Shown here piece after piece: positions 1 to 8,972 of a stretch of DNA of 64,000 nucleotides (positions within the stretch are counted from its first letter, which is position 1; the number at the start of each line of letters is the position of its first letter). Below the pieces are notes generated by a model. It ran no database searches and was not told where the DNA came from. It saw nothing but the letters and a program-made list of their open reading frames with translations. Where the stretch lies: contig NZ_CP107031.2 in the NCBI RefSeq assembly GCF_027474845.2, positions 372,001 to 436,000 of the forward strand, written 5' to 3'. Source of the DNA: Maribacter aestuarii (GTDB lineage: Bacteria > Bacteroidota > Bacteroidia > Flavobacteriales > Flavobacteriaceae). The translations under genes and the position numbers were made by a program.

Positions 1-2
1 TT

Positions 3-611
3 GATGAAGTCGTTGTTGTCCACAGGAACACGCTCTTTGGCCTGGTTCCAAAATCGCTGTTTAATGCAGATGAAATTTCTAGCTATTTACAGTTCAATGC
101 AAAGATATTGTCAACGGATGTAATGGCTTATGATGAAGTGGAACATCAAGATATCATAAATGTCTATGTTCCCTATATGAATGTGAATAATTACGTGTAC
201 GACCTGTACGGGGAATTCACTTACATGCACAACGGCACCGTCCTCATCCAATCTTTACTATCCAGTCAAGGCAATACCAATACCACGTTTTGCTACGCCC
301 ATGTAAGCAAAAAGCAGTTGGATATTACAGTGATTTCGCAAAAAAAACTGCTTTTATTCAACAGCTTTCAATATGAAACAAAAGAGGATTTCACCTATTA
401 CTTACTTTTTGTCCTAGAGCAATTGGAACTGAATACAGAAGAAGTACCCGTTAAGCTATTTGGTGAAATTAAAGAAGACGATCCTGTTTTTAAACTATGC
501 TACGACTTCATACAGGATATTTCGATTTTCGTTCCGGGGTATCCCCACCATTTTGAGCTCGGAGAACTTGAGGTTGCTTCCATTGATTTCACGGTCCTAA
601 ACACTTTATAA
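3..611 (+). CDS. DUF3822 family protein, 5'-truncated by window edge
   Basis: The reading frame is open from base 3 to the TAA at 609-611, so about 202 C-terminal residues are visible and the true start lies outside the window. The early residues read like the DUF3822 family, with LFGLVPKSLF near the start followed by YLQFNAKIL and NVYVPYMNVNN. That family is typical of Bacteroidota, about 260-280 residues long, and structurally related to the actin-like/ASKHA fold; its function is not established. A TTG at 108 could be mistaken for a start, but the family similarity continues upstream of it. The stop overlaps the ATG of rsmD (TAATG), so the two are almost certainly co-transcribed, as this pair commonly is in flavobacteria. 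Confidence 0.85.
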   Translation, partial: DEVVVVHRNTLFGLVPKSLFNADEISSYLQFNAKILSTDVMAYDEVEHQDIINVYVPYMNVNNYVYDLYGEFTYMHNGTVLIQSLLSSQGNTNTTFCYAHVSKKQLDITVISQKKLLLFNSFQYETKEDFTYYLLFVLEQLELNTEEVPVKLFGEIKEDDPVFKLCYDFIQDISIFVPGYPHHFELGELEVASIDFTVLNTL

Positions 612-1147
612 TGCGCATTATTTCTGGAAAACATAAAGGAAGGCAGTTACAAGCGCCAAAAAACCTGCCTGTTAGGCCTACCAAAGATATGGCCAAAGAA
701 GGCCTATTTAACATATTGAACAACAGCTATTATTTTCCCGATTTAAAAGTGCTGGACCTCTTTGCGGGAACTGGGAACATAAGCTATGAATTCGCCTCTA
801 GAGGGGTTGAAGATATTCTTGCCATAGATACCCATATGGGTTGCATCAACTACATGAACAAAATTTCTGCGGACCTAGAACTGGGCATACGAACCCTAAA
901 AAGTGATGTTTTTTCGTTTCTGGGCCGAAATGCACAACACTTTGATATTATTTTTGCGGACCCCTTCTATGATATGGAGATTTCCAATTTTGAGAAACTA
1001 ACCAAATTGGTCTTTGAGCACGAAATGCTGTTGGAAGATGGCGTCTTGATCATCGAGCACTCCAAACACACCAACTTAGAGCACCTCTCCAATTTTGAGC
1101 GTTCCCGAAAATATGGTGGGAGTGTTTTTAGTTTTTTCAAAAACTAA
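611..1147 (+). CDS. rsmD: RsmD-family 16S rRNA (guanine-N2)-methyltransferase
   Basis: This is a cytoplasmic SAM-dependent methyltransferase expected to modify G966 of 16S rRNA during 30S assembly. The 178 residues match the family length. The N-terminus reads MRIISGKHKGR, and RPTKDMAKEGLFNIL (about 22-36) is the conserved RNA-contacting part. The SAM-binding loop DLFAGTG lies at about 49-55. The catalytic (D/N)PP(Y/F) motif appears as ADPFYD at about 116-121, with Phe in place of the second Pro, which is a departure from the consensus. The ATG overlaps the stop of the DUF3822 gene. Function is assigned by family. Confidence 0.92.
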   Translation: MRIISGKHKGRQLQAPKNLPVRPTKDMAKEGLFNILNNSYYFPDLKVLDLFAGTGNISYEFASRGVEDILAIDTHMGCINYMNKISADLELGIRTLKSDVFSFLGRNAQHFDIIFADPFYDMEISNFEKLTKLVFEHEMLLEDGVLIIEHSKHTNLEHLSNFERSRKYGGSVFSFFKN

Positions 1148-1283
1148 CACCAATTACTTTTTATCGTTCACCAAAACCGGTAATATTTTGCTTGGTATTA
1201 CCAAAAGCATAAAAACGAGTTGATTAAGTTAATTTTCAATCAATTATTCGTTTACATTTATCCCTTTCTTCCTTCCTTAAAAT

Positions 1284-2402
1284 ATGAAAAGAACGCTGGT
1301 CCGGTATAGAAATAGTGCTTTTCGGGCATTTATTAGACGTCATCAAAAATATGCCCCTATCCTATTTTTTATCGGTGGGGTCATATTTGATACACTTACC
1401 CTTGGACGCATAGACCGCACCTATGATCTGGTCATGCTATGTTTACATATGACCAATCTGAGTATTACACTTTACCTGTATAATTTGGCGGACGATGGTA
1501 AATGGACCGATACTTTTTTGGACCGCTATGTAGAATATCTTCCGTTGGCTATTCAATTTTTCTTTGGGGCACTTTCCAGTGCATATGTCATCTATTTCTC
1601 TAGAAGCGTCTCATTGTCCAAAACCGTAGCCTTTTTCGTAATGTTACTGGCATTACTCATTGCAAATGAGTTTCTTAAAAAAAGGATTTCCAACAAGTAC
1701 TTGCAATTTGGAGTCTATTTTTTTCTGAGCTTTACTTTTTTCACTTTTATGATTCCCGTGTTCCTTGCGGAAATGAGCACCAAAGTATTTTTGATTTCCG
1801 GGTTCATAAGCTTGGGCTGTACCTTAACTCTAATCGTAATTATTTACACTAGAAGTCCAAGTACACGGGCCGAGGTACACTTGGGCAAATTATTGGGTCT
1901 TATTGTCGGGATTTACGGCCTGATAAACTCTTTCTATTTCTTTAAACTTATACCCCCTGTTCCGCTGGCATTGGATACCGGAATTGTGGCCCACAATATT
2001 CGAACAGAAAATGGAAACTATTTTGTGCAGTATGAAAGGGATGACTCCTTCGTTTTTTGGAGGGATCACAGGACGGAATTCATTTATCGACCGGGTGAAA
2101 ACGTATATATTTTTTCTTCGATATTTGCGCCAACATCCCTTGAAAAATCGATAGTGCACCGATGGAAACTATACAATGAAAGCCTTGGTGAATGGGAGCT
2201 TGTGGAGGATATTGATTATGAAATAACCGGAGGTCGAGATGATGGGTTTAGAGGATATACGTATAAAAACAATGTGAAACAGGGACAATGGAAAGTGGAG
2301 GTCATAACCACCGATGACGAGCTGGTTTTAGGGGTAATAAATTTTAACATCATCGTGGACTCTTCTCTAGAGGCTTCGCGACTAATAGAAAAAAAGTTCT
2401 AA
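1284..2402 (+). CDS. Membrane protein with C-terminal DUF2914 domain
   Basis: A 372-residue protein of unknown function. Residues about 25-225 contain six or seven hydrophobic segments. The last 130 or so residues are soluble and match DUF2914 as seen in other bacteria: the paired motifs IVHRWKLYNES and GGRDDGFRGYTYKNNV, then GQWKVEV. DUF2914 is usually an extracytoplasmic beta domain attached to membrane anchors or found alone in lipoproteins. The gene stands alone between rsmD and a minus-strand gene. The domain call is firm and the role unknown. Confidence 0.8.
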   Translation: MKRTLVRYRNSAFRAFIRRHQKYAPILFFIGGVIFDTLTLGRIDRTYDLVMLCLHMTNLSITLYLYNLADDGKWTDTFLDRYVEYLPLAIQFFFGALSSAYVIYFSRSVSLSKTVAFFVMLLALLIANEFLKKRISNKYLQFGVYFFLSFTFFTFMIPVFLAEMSTKVFLISGFISLGCTLTLIVIIYTRSPSTRAEVHLGKLLGLIVGIYGLINSFYFFKLIPPVPLALDTGIVAHNIRTENGNYFVQYERDDSFVFWRDHRTEFIYRPGENVYIFSSIFAPTSLEKSIVHRWKLYNESLGEWELVEDIDYEITGGRDDGFRGYTYKNNVKQGQWKVEVITTDDELVLGVINFNIIVDSSLEASRLIEKKF

Positions 2403-2442
2403 TTGTCGTAATTAGATTTCATTTTTAAAAGCTATAATCAAA

Positions 2443-2483
2443 AAACCGAAGTTGACCGGCCCAAGCGGCCTTGGCTTTGGTTT
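2443..2483 (+). terminator. Possible stem-loop downstream of the DUF2914 gene
   Basis: AAACCGAAG at 2443-2451 can pair with CTTTGGTTT at 2475-2483 with one mismatch, and the inner segment holds a GGCC-CAAGC-GGCC hairpin. It follows the DUF2914 stop by 40 bases. There is no clean T-tract, so termination is only a possibility. Confidence 0.35.
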
Positions 2484-2601
2484 ACCTATAGAATGGTATC
2501 CGAGTGTTATTCCGCAGTGACCATAAATTTATAAAATTGGCTTAAGATTCCAAATAGGAATTTCAGCCACAATGTATTATAGTCATTGTTTTGAGTAGTT
2601 T

Positions 2602-3426
2602 TTATTCCGATATATTTTTGATAAAATTATAACAAAACCATCCATCAACATTTTTAAAAACTTGCGGTTTTGCTGTAACACCATCTTTGGTTATTCCAAT
2701 TCCGTCTGAATACGGGTCAATTGTTATAATCTTGTTGTAATTAATTCTAAAATTCTTGATTGAACTTGCAAAATAAATATGCTTTTCTGTCAGCGCAACT
2801 ATTCCAGTCGCAATAGGAACAATTTTAGTTGTTTTAACAGGGTGACCTCTAAAGCTATTTGTCCTATAATAAATTCCTTTCGCGATACGCAAACTCAATC
2901 CTTGTGAACCACCTTTGTAAGTCGTTTTTATTCTTTGCTCAAATAATTCCACGTTCTGAAAAAGCCATATTAGGTTTTCGCTTTTCTGAAATTTGAACGG
3001 TAGATTCCCATTTACTTTAAGTCTGTTCTTTATTTCGTCTCCATTTAACAAGTCTCTTAAAATTGAAGCTCTAACTGTTTTGCTTAACGAATCATTTTTG
3101 TCAAATACCTCTTGAGATAAATTCGAATTTTTCATAAAACTTTCGAGTCTATCTTCTTCCTCTTTGGACAAGACGCCATCGTCTAGATATTGGTCAAGAA
3201 CATTTAAATATGATTCAGAAATTATGTCTTGATATTCAGATTCGGATACGTAAGACTCTTTCGCTAATTCTTTTAATTGGTCAAAATTGAGATTATTCAA
3301 GTCCTCAAAATTTTCTGTTGCAGTTTTTGTGATATTTGCTTTTGCTCTATTGTATTTTTCCTCACACTCTTTGTGATGTTTTTTAAATATTCCTGCACTT
3401 TTATTACAATAAGGACATTTTCCCAT
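2602..3426 (-). CDS. Unrecognised protein: N-terminal CxxC zinc finger, C-terminal PH-like region
   Basis: I do not recognise this 274-residue protein as a named family. The N-terminus, MGKCPYCNKSAG followed by KKHHKEC, has C4, C7, paired histidines and a further Cys, which suggests a small zinc finger. Residues about 35-130 are highly charged and helical. The last 130 residues look like a mixed beta region of the bacterial PH-like type: a basic segment around GLSLRIAKGIYYRT, then LTEKHIYFAS and ITIDPYSDGIGIT. No signal peptide or membrane segment is present, so it is probably cytoplasmic. The coding strand is markedly A-rich compared with its neighbours, and the gene stands alone beside rnpB, which is suggestive of acquired DNA but not proof. 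Confidence 0.7.
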   Translation of the reverse strand: MGKCPYCNKSAGIFKKHHKECEEKYNRAKANITKTATENFEDLNNLNFDQLKELAKESYVSESEYQDIISESYLNVLDQYLDDGVLSKEEEDRLESFMKNSNLSQEVFDKNDSLSKTVRASILRDLLNGDEIKNRLKVNGNLPFKFQKSENLIWLFQNVELFEQRIKTTYKGGSQGLSLRIAKGIYYRTNSFRGHPVKTTKIVPIATGIVALTEKHIYFASSIKNFRINYNKIITIDPYSDGIGITKDGVTAKPQVFKNVDGWFCYNFIKNISE

Positions 3427-3502
3427 TAGTGTTTTTTAAATTACTTAAAACAAGTAAATCGTTTCGATTAGGTAATTGAAAGACTAAACATCTTAATAAA
3501 AA

Positions 3503-3803
3503 AGCAGGCCATAAGCCGGATTCTGTTTCCGCCGGAGCGGATCCTTATCATTTATCTAGGCCTTTGGTTGCCCAAAAGCTCTAACCGCCTACCCATCGGC
3601 TCGGGCGTGCAGCCCTCAAACACCGATTTACATGACGTTTCACCGTATAGAGTTTACCTGATTTCACTACAGCCGAACTGTACTTGCTTTCTGTTGCACT
3701 TGTCCGCGCCTTTCGGCGGACGGGCGTTACCCGCTATACCGCACTATGGTGTCCGGACTTTCCTCATTTCGTAAAAACGAACCGCGATAAGGTGGCCTGC
3801 TGG
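3503..3803 (-). ncRNA. rnpB: RNase P RNA (bacterial type A)
   Basis: The catalytic RNA of RNase P, which cleaves the 5' leaders of tRNA precursors. On the minus strand the 5' end reads AGCAGGCC. The universally conserved GAGGAAAGTCCGGAC follows at about 3755-3770, and the 3' end carries ACAGAATCCGGCTTAT before GGCCTGCT. The 5' AGCAGGCC and 3' GGCCTGCT pair to form P1. A TACATTTG -7 element sits just upstream (3807-3814). An open frame on the opposite strand here is non-coding. Ends are placed from the P1 helix and may be off by a few bases. Confidence 0.95.
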
Positions 3804-3806
3804 TCG

Positions 3807-3814
3807 CAAATGTA
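3807..3814 (-). promoter_or_regulatory. Putative -7 element of rnpB
   Basis: The minus strand reads TACATTTG, which matches the Bacteroidota -7 consensus TAnnTTTG. It is placed to start transcription within a few bases of the RNase P P1 helix. No convincing -33 TTG is visible at the expected distance. Confidence 0.5.
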
Positions 3815-3879
3815 CTGCAATTGTTGATAACTAAGGAGTATTCCCGTTTCAAAAGTATAGTAGACTACACCGCTATTTT

Positions 3880-3887
3880 TATATTTG
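3880..3887 (+). promoter_or_regulatory. Possible -7 element of dnaX
   Basis: TATATTTG fits TAnnTTTG and lies 25 bases before the TTG start of dnaX. A -33 TTG at the usual spacing is not evident, so this is a weak call. Confidence 0.35.
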
Positions 3888-3911
3888 TAGAAGTACATAA
3901 GCTATAACATT

Positions 3912-5804
3912 TTGGAACCATTTATCGTATCGGCGCGTAAGTATAGACCACAAACCTTCAAGGATGTTGTGGGGCAACAGTCCATTACCAATACGTTGCA
4001 GAATGCGATAGAGCAAAATCATTTAGCACAGGCGCTTCTATTTTGTGGGCCAAGAGGCGTGGGCAAGACCACCTGTGCCCGCATATTGGCCAAACGAATA
4101 AATTCCGATGGTACGGAAAGTGCGGACGAAGACTTTGCCTTTAATATTTTTGAGTTGGACGCCGCCTCCAACAACTCCGTTGACGATATTCGTAGTCTTA
4201 TAGATCAGGTTCGTATACCACCACAGGTAGGCAAATACAAGGTGTATATCATTGACGAGGTGCACATGCTCTCGCAATCGGCCTTTAACGCCTTCCTAAA
4301 AACCCTGGAAGAACCGCCAAAACACGCCATATTCATTTTGGCAACCACGGAAAAGCACAAAATTATTCCTACCATCCTTTCCCGTTGCCAAATTTTTGAT
4401 TTTAAAAGGATTACGGTAAAGGATGCGGCCGAATACTTAAAATATATTGCAGAAAACCAAGGTATTGATGCGGAGGAGGATGCGCTGCACATCATCGCCC
4501 AGAAGGCCGATGGCGCCATGCGTGATGCGCTATCCATATTCGATCGTGTGGTGAGTTTCTCTGGGGCATCCCTCACAAGAAAAGCCGTGACCGAAAATTT
4601 AAACGTCTTGGATTATGACACATACTTTGAGACGACAGACCTCATCTTGAATCACGAGATACCTCAATTATTAATACTATTTAATAAAACGCTATCCCTA
4701 GGTTTTGACGGACATCATTTTATATCTGGACTGGCTTCGCATTTTAGGGATTTGATGGTATGTCAACATCAAGATACAATTGAACTTTTAGAGGTCGGTG
4801 AAGCAGCCAAAAAAGAATTACTTGGAGCAATCCAAGAAAACCTCCGTAAATTTCTTAATGACGGCACTGGAAATTACCAATGATTGTGACCTGAAGTATA
4901 AGACCAGCAAAAACCAGCGACTATTGGTGGAGCTTACACTGATGAAACTTGCCTCCATCGATTTTGATGGTGAAAAAAAAATCCTGAATCCGTAGCGTTT
5001 CACCATCATACTACTGATTTTATAGCTCCTGCCGCCTTTTACAAAAATGCCCCGGATAAAATAAATACGATATCCGAGGCTTCTGGGAGCGTTTCCGAAC
5101 CTGCTAGCGGAATAAATTCCGTCCCCGAACAAAGAGCCGAGAAATTTAAAAAAATAGCTGAACAGCACGCTCCTATCGTTAAAGAAAGGCAAGAAGGGAA
5201 AGAGACCGTAAAAGAAGATGCATCCCATCCTGTGAGCTATGCAAGTGAACCCGTAAACAAGTCTAAGACCACCACTACTACTGAAAAAGTAATAGCAAAG
5301 GAAGCGTTAGCTGAACCAAAAATTAATATCTCTGCGCCCTCCAAACGAGTTTCCGGCTTGTCCATCTCCAGTTTGAAGGCAAAAAAGGAGCATGAGCTAA
5401 ATAAAATCGAGGTCGTTTTAAACGAAGAAGACCTACCTAAGGATGAGTTCGATGAGGAGGCTTTGCAAACGCATTGGTCAGATTTTGTGAAGCAGATTGA
5501 CGATAAGGGGCAAAAGATTTTGGCTTCTAATTTAAATACAGATATTCCTAAACTTAAGGAAAACTTTACCATATGTATCGAATTACCAAACGGTACTATG
5601 AAAAAGGAAATAGAACGTGAAAGTTTTGAATTGATGAAATACTTGAGAACAAAGCTCAACAACCACTTTATTCAACTAAAAATCTCGGTGAATGAAGAGA
5701 GTGCCAAAAAATTCGCTTTCACTCCAGAGGAAAAATACGAAAAACTGCGGGAGAAGAATCCGGCAATAGATTTACTACGCAAAGAATTTGACCTAGATCT
5801 TTAA
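3912..5804 (+). CDS. dnaX: DNA polymerase III gamma/tau subunit, interrupted by two opposite frameshifts
   Basis: This is the clamp-loader ATPase of the replisome. Translation starts at TTG 3912 (MEPFIVSARKYRPQ, the expected family N-terminus). Walker A GPRGVGKTT is at about 46-54, Walker B IIDEVH at about 113-118 and sensor SRC at about 157-159. The zinc-binding insert of proteobacterial DnaX is missing, as in other flavobacteria. The initial frame stops at 4881-4883 after 323 codons. Family similarity instead moves to the +1 frame at the A6 run 4809-4814 (KKNYLEQSKK, then NDCDLKYKTSKNQRLLVEL) and returns to the original frame at the A9 run 4973-4981. From there it reads PESVAFHHTTDFIAPAAF and continues to 5804. 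Restored, the product is about 630 residues, a normal tau length. Because dnaX is expected to be essential, recoding or base-calling errors are likelier than true loss. Confidence 0.85.
4809..4814 (+). other. A6 frame-change site 1 in dnaX
   Basis: The in-frame codons are GCC AAA AAA GAA. Homology requires AAA AAG AAT TAC, so one A is surplus, or a +1 shift is needed. The heptamer A AAA AAG, the known E. coli dnaX slippery site, is present, but the E. coli event is -1, which is the wrong direction here. Confidence 0.75.
4973..4981 (+). other. A9 frame-change site 2 in dnaX
   Basis: In the frame used after site 1, GAA AAA AAA ATC leads to a stop at 4993-4995. A -1 shift, or one extra A, gives GAA AAA AAA AAT CCT and restores the tau frame. 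The site lies near the expected domain III boundary after ASIDFDGEKK. Thermus thermophilus dnaX is known to slip at a run of nine A residues in a similar role. Confidence 0.75.
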
Positions 5805-6152
5805 CTTGCCTCTTAGGCGAAGTGCATACCAGAAAAAGACCAACGCAATAATTAAAAGTCCAAAAGCTTCCCTACCGAGCTCTACGGTTTTAATATCACC
5901 ATCGTTCAAATCAAAGCCCTGAAAATTAGACGGGTATAAATAGGTGAACCCGATAAAACATAAGATACCCAGAAGTAAAGGCACCTTGTTGTTAATCTTA
6001 TTCATTGCGAAAAGAAGAGATACTACAGCTGCGGAAGTGTAAATAACAATCCATAAAATAGGGTCAGGGTCATTATATTGCAGTACAGCGCTTAAACCGA
6101 ACAAGCCTGTAAATACGAATCCTAATATCTTATCAAAGGTGGAAATCTGCAT
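5793..6152 (-). CDS. TMEM220-like small membrane protein
   Basis: A 119-residue protein with four predicted membrane helices and short loops. The conserved early segment QYNDPDP followed by LWIVIY is the hallmark of the transmembrane family 220 proteins found in bacteria and animals; the function is unknown. Its 3' end overlaps the 3' end of dnaX by 12 bases in convergent orientation, so no terminator separates them. Confidence 0.8.
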   Translation of the reverse strand: MQISTFDKILGFVFTGLFGLSAVLQYNDPDPILWIVIYTSAAVVSLLFAMNKINNKVPLLLGILCFIGFTYLYPSNFQGFDLNDGDIKTVELGREAFGLLIIALVFFWYALRLRGKLKI

Positions 6153-6260
6153 CAGCTGAAAATAAATTAAAAGTTCATTTTATCCTTAATCGTGCATTAC
6201 AATCGTAATCTAAAATACTTTAAAATATTTACAGGCAGTGTATTCTATAAAATTTATCGC

Positions 6261-6289
6261 TTGCATTACTATGTTTCTTTCTAATTTTG
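6261..6289 (+). promoter_or_regulatory. Bacteroidota-type promoter of the miaE-like gene
   Basis: TTG at 6261-6263 is followed by an 18-base spacer and then TAATTTTG at 6282-6289, matching the flavobacterial -33/-7 consensus. It ends 13 bases before the ATG at 6303, which implies a very short leader. Confidence 0.7.
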
Positions 6290-6302
6290 AAAAAAAGAAA
6301 AC

Positions 6303-6884
6303 ATGCTGGGCTTAAAACTTCCTACGGACCCTAGGTGGGTGAATATCGTTGAAAAAAATATTGATGAAATCCTTACAGACCATGCCTATTGTGAACAAAA
6401 GGCGGCAAGCACAGCCATATCGCTAATTGTATCCTTCCCGGAATATACCGAGCTGATTGAAGAAATGATTGCCTTATCCCGAGAGGAAATGGCACATTTT
6501 AAAATGGTTCATGATAGAATTATTGCTCGTGGCAAGACCTTGGGCAGGGACAGGAAAGATGAATATGTCCTGGAGCTCATCAAATTCTTCCCCAAGGGCG
6601 GTAGTAGATCTACGCAACTAGTGCACAGGCTTTTATATGCAGCTTTGATAGAGGCCCGCAGTTGCGAACGCTTCAGACTATTATCCGAAGAGTTAAAGGA
6701 TAAAGAACTGGCGAATTTTTACTACAAGCTTATGGTGAGTGAAGCGGGCCATTACACTATGTTCTTAAAGTTTGCCCGCAAATACGGAGACCGTGAAGAA
6801 GTGGATGCCAAATGGCAAGCCCTATTGAACTTCGAGGCCGAAATCATGAAAAAACTAGGCAGCCAAGAAAGTATTCACGGATAA
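6303..6884 (+). CDS. miaE: tRNA-(ms2io6A)-hydroxylase (MiaE-like)
   Basis: A non-haem diiron monooxygenase of the ferritin-like fold that hydroxylates the isoprenyl group of ms2i6A37 in tRNA. The 193 residues match the family length. Carboxylate and histidine ligands are visible in EEMAH (about 61-65), EARSCE (about 117-122) and SEAGH (about 146-150), the expected helix-bundle pattern. The start is supported by a promoter immediately upstream. The gene stands alone, convergent with ppk1. Assignment is by family; substrate specificity is inferred. Confidence 0.88.
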   Translation: MLGLKLPTDPRWVNIVEKNIDEILTDHAYCEQKAASTAISLIVSFPEYTELIEEMIALSREEMAHFKMVHDRIIARGKTLGRDRKDEYVLELIKFFPKGGSRSTQLVHRLLYAALIEARSCERFRLLSEELKDKELANFYYKLMVSEAGHYTMFLKFARKYGDREEVDAKWQALLNFEAEIMKKLGSQESIHG

Positions 6885-6905
6885 AAGAGCATTTTAATGC
6901 TTTGT

Positions 6906-8972
6906 TTATTGTTTCAACTTTTCAAGATAATAATCATAAGTTGCAAACTGTGACCTGTATTTTGGTCCCTTTGTCTTTCGGTAAGCATTATCCTGTTTCT
7001 CCGTAAACAGCCGTGCCTTCATATTGTCCTTCCAACATATTTCAAAGGTGTCCATCAACTCTTGCTTTATATCCTCATCATATATTGGGCAGCCTACTTC
7101 TACCCTGTAGTCCAGATTACGTGTCATCCAGTCAGCGGAAGAAATATAAACCTTTGGATTACCATCATTGGCAAAAACGAAAAGTCGTGTGTGCTCGAGA
7201 AATTTATCTACGATACTTATGGCCTCTATATTTTCGCTCATGCCCTTAACTCCAGGTACTAAACAACAGATACCCCTAATAATGAGCTGAATCTTAACTC
7301 CGGCCCTGCTGGCTTCGTACAATTTGTCTACCATTTTATAGGAAGTAAAGCTGTTCATTTTGATTTTAATGTAAGCTTCCTTTCCAACAATGGCATTAGA
7401 TATTTCATTATCGATAAGCTTCGTAAAAGTGCTTTTGGTATAATGTGGAGAAACGATTAAGTGCTTGTACTTATTAATTTTATAAGTAGTCTCGAAAAAA
7501 TCGAACACCTTGTTCAATTCCTTCATTATTGGCACATGGGCCGTAAATAAGGTATAATCCGTATAGATTCTGGCCGTAGATTCGTTAAAATTCCCCGTAC
7601 TTATAAATCCGTACCTCTTTATTTCGTCATCCTCTTCACGCTCAATAACGCATATCTTGCTATGTACTTTTAATCCAGGCACGCCGAAAATAAGTTTTAT
7701 GCCCTCGGCCTGGAGCTGTTCTGCATACTCAATATTTGCTTGTTCGTCAAAACGGGCCTGAAGTTCTATTTGCACCGTGACCTGCTTACCATTCTTTACT
7801 GCGTTGATTAAGGAAGCTGCAACTTGGGAATCATTAGCAAGGCGGTAAACAGTGATTTTAATGCTCCTTACCTTTGGATCTAAGGCGGCTTCTCTCAGAA
7901 ATTTAAGGATGTAAGCAAAAGTATGATAAGGCGTATATTGAAGATAGTCTTTTTTAGCAATCTCTTCGAGTATACTTCCCTCCATACTTAAGCCCTTTAT
8001 TGGCAAAGGCACTATTCTGTCATAAAGTAAATCTTGCCTTCCCAAACTTGGAAATCCCATATAATCACGTCGGTTGTGATATCGTCCACCCGGTATAACG
8101 CTATCTGTATCCTCAATGTGCATTTTCTCTTGAAGGAAGAGAAGCGTGTCCTTACCTATACTCTTATCATAAACGAAACGTACGGGATCGCCAACTTTTC
8201 GATGCTCTACACTTGAAGAAATTTTTTCTATAAAGCTCTTGCTCAGGTCGTTATCCATGTCCAATTCGGCATCCCTTGTAATCTTAATCATATGAGCAGA
8301 AATAGCTTCGTACTCGAACATGGTAAAGATACTGTCCAGACAATAGCGAATAAGGTCGTCCAAAATAATTATATAGTTCCTGTCCCCTTCCTTTGGTAGA
8401 ACGATAAAACGATCAATTCCTTTGGGAATTTCTATTAGTGCATAACGCTTTTCCTTTTTGCCACTACCGCTCTTTAAGACCATACGCACCGCGAGATAAG
8501 CGGCCGTATCTTTCAACGTTGGGAAACGGGTAAGATCGTTTAGGATTATGGTCATCAATTGTGGGCTAACCCGCTGCAAAAAGTAGTTCTTAACAAACTC
8601 TTTTTGATTATCGGTAAGTTCAGTTTCCTGAAGAATGAAAATATTCTGTTCCTCAAGCTCTTCTCCGATTTGCTTTAAAATATCTAAGCTCTTAGTTTGC
8701 TGATCTATACAAATTTTTGTGATTTCCTCCAGCAAATCCTTGGCTTTCTCTCCTCCAAGTACGCTTTTACCGTTTTTTCCGGCCTCGACGATGCGCTTCA
8801 CTGTGGCATAACGCACCTTAAAGAATTCATCCAGATTGTTAGAAAATATACCTAAAAACCGAAGTCTTTCTATTAAAGGAACATTCTTATCGGCGCTCTC
8901 CTGCAAAACCCGTTCGTTAAACCATAACCAACTTATTTCTCTATTTATGTACTGATTATTATGCTTTACCAT
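6906..8972 (-). CDS. ppk1: Polyphosphate kinase 1
   Basis: Reversibly transfers the gamma-phosphate of ATP to polyphosphate. The 688 residues match PPK1. The N-terminus reads NREISWLWFNERVLQE. The phosphohistidine motif lies in GVPGLKVHSKICVI, with His near residue 436, followed by GFISTGNFNEST. The second PLD-like half carries YISSADWMTRNLDYRVE. The ATG overlaps the stop of sixA by one base (TAATG), so the two form an operon. SixA-type phosphatases next to ppk1 are common in Bacteroidota; a functional link is not established by the sequence. Confidence 0.95.
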   Translation of the reverse strand: MVKHNNQYINREISWLWFNERVLQESADKNVPLIERLRFLGIFSNNLDEFFKVRYATVKRIVEAGKNGKSVLGGEKAKDLLEEITKICIDQQTKSLDILKQIGEELEEQNIFILQETELTDNQKEFVKNYFLQRVSPQLMTIILNDLTRFPTLKDTAAYLAVRMVLKSGSGKKEKRYALIEIPKGIDRFIVLPKEGDRNYIIILDDLIRYCLDSIFTMFEYEAISAHMIKITRDAELDMDNDLSKSFIEKISSSVEHRKVGDPVRFVYDKSIGKDTLLFLQEKMHIEDTDSVIPGGRYHNRRDYMGFPSLGRQDLLYDRIVPLPIKGLSMEGSILEEIAKKDYLQYTPYHTFAYILKFLREAALDPKVRSIKITVYRLANDSQVAASLINAVKNGKQVTVQIELQARFDEQANIEYAEQLQAEGIKLIFGVPGLKVHSKICVIEREEDDEIKRYGFISTGNFNESTARIYTDYTLFTAHVPIMKELNKVFDFFETTYKINKYKHLIVSPHYTKSTFTKLIDNEISNAIVGKEAYIKIKMNSFTSYKMVDKLYEASRAGVKIQLIIRGICCLVPGVKGMSENIEAISIVDKFLEHTRLFVFANDGNPKVYISSADWMTRNLDYRVEVGCPIYDEDIKQELMDTFEICWKDNMKARLFTEKQDNAYRKTKGPKYRSQFATYDYYLEKLKQ

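Noticed and set aside
1179..1202. Possible terminator after rsmD
   Set aside because: GGTAATA/TATTACC can pair, but the stem is weak and AT-rich and no T-tract follows.
3568..3774. 68-codon open frame on the plus strand
   Set aside because: It lies entirely within the antisense of the RNase P RNA gene, whose conserved sequence and pairing explain the region.
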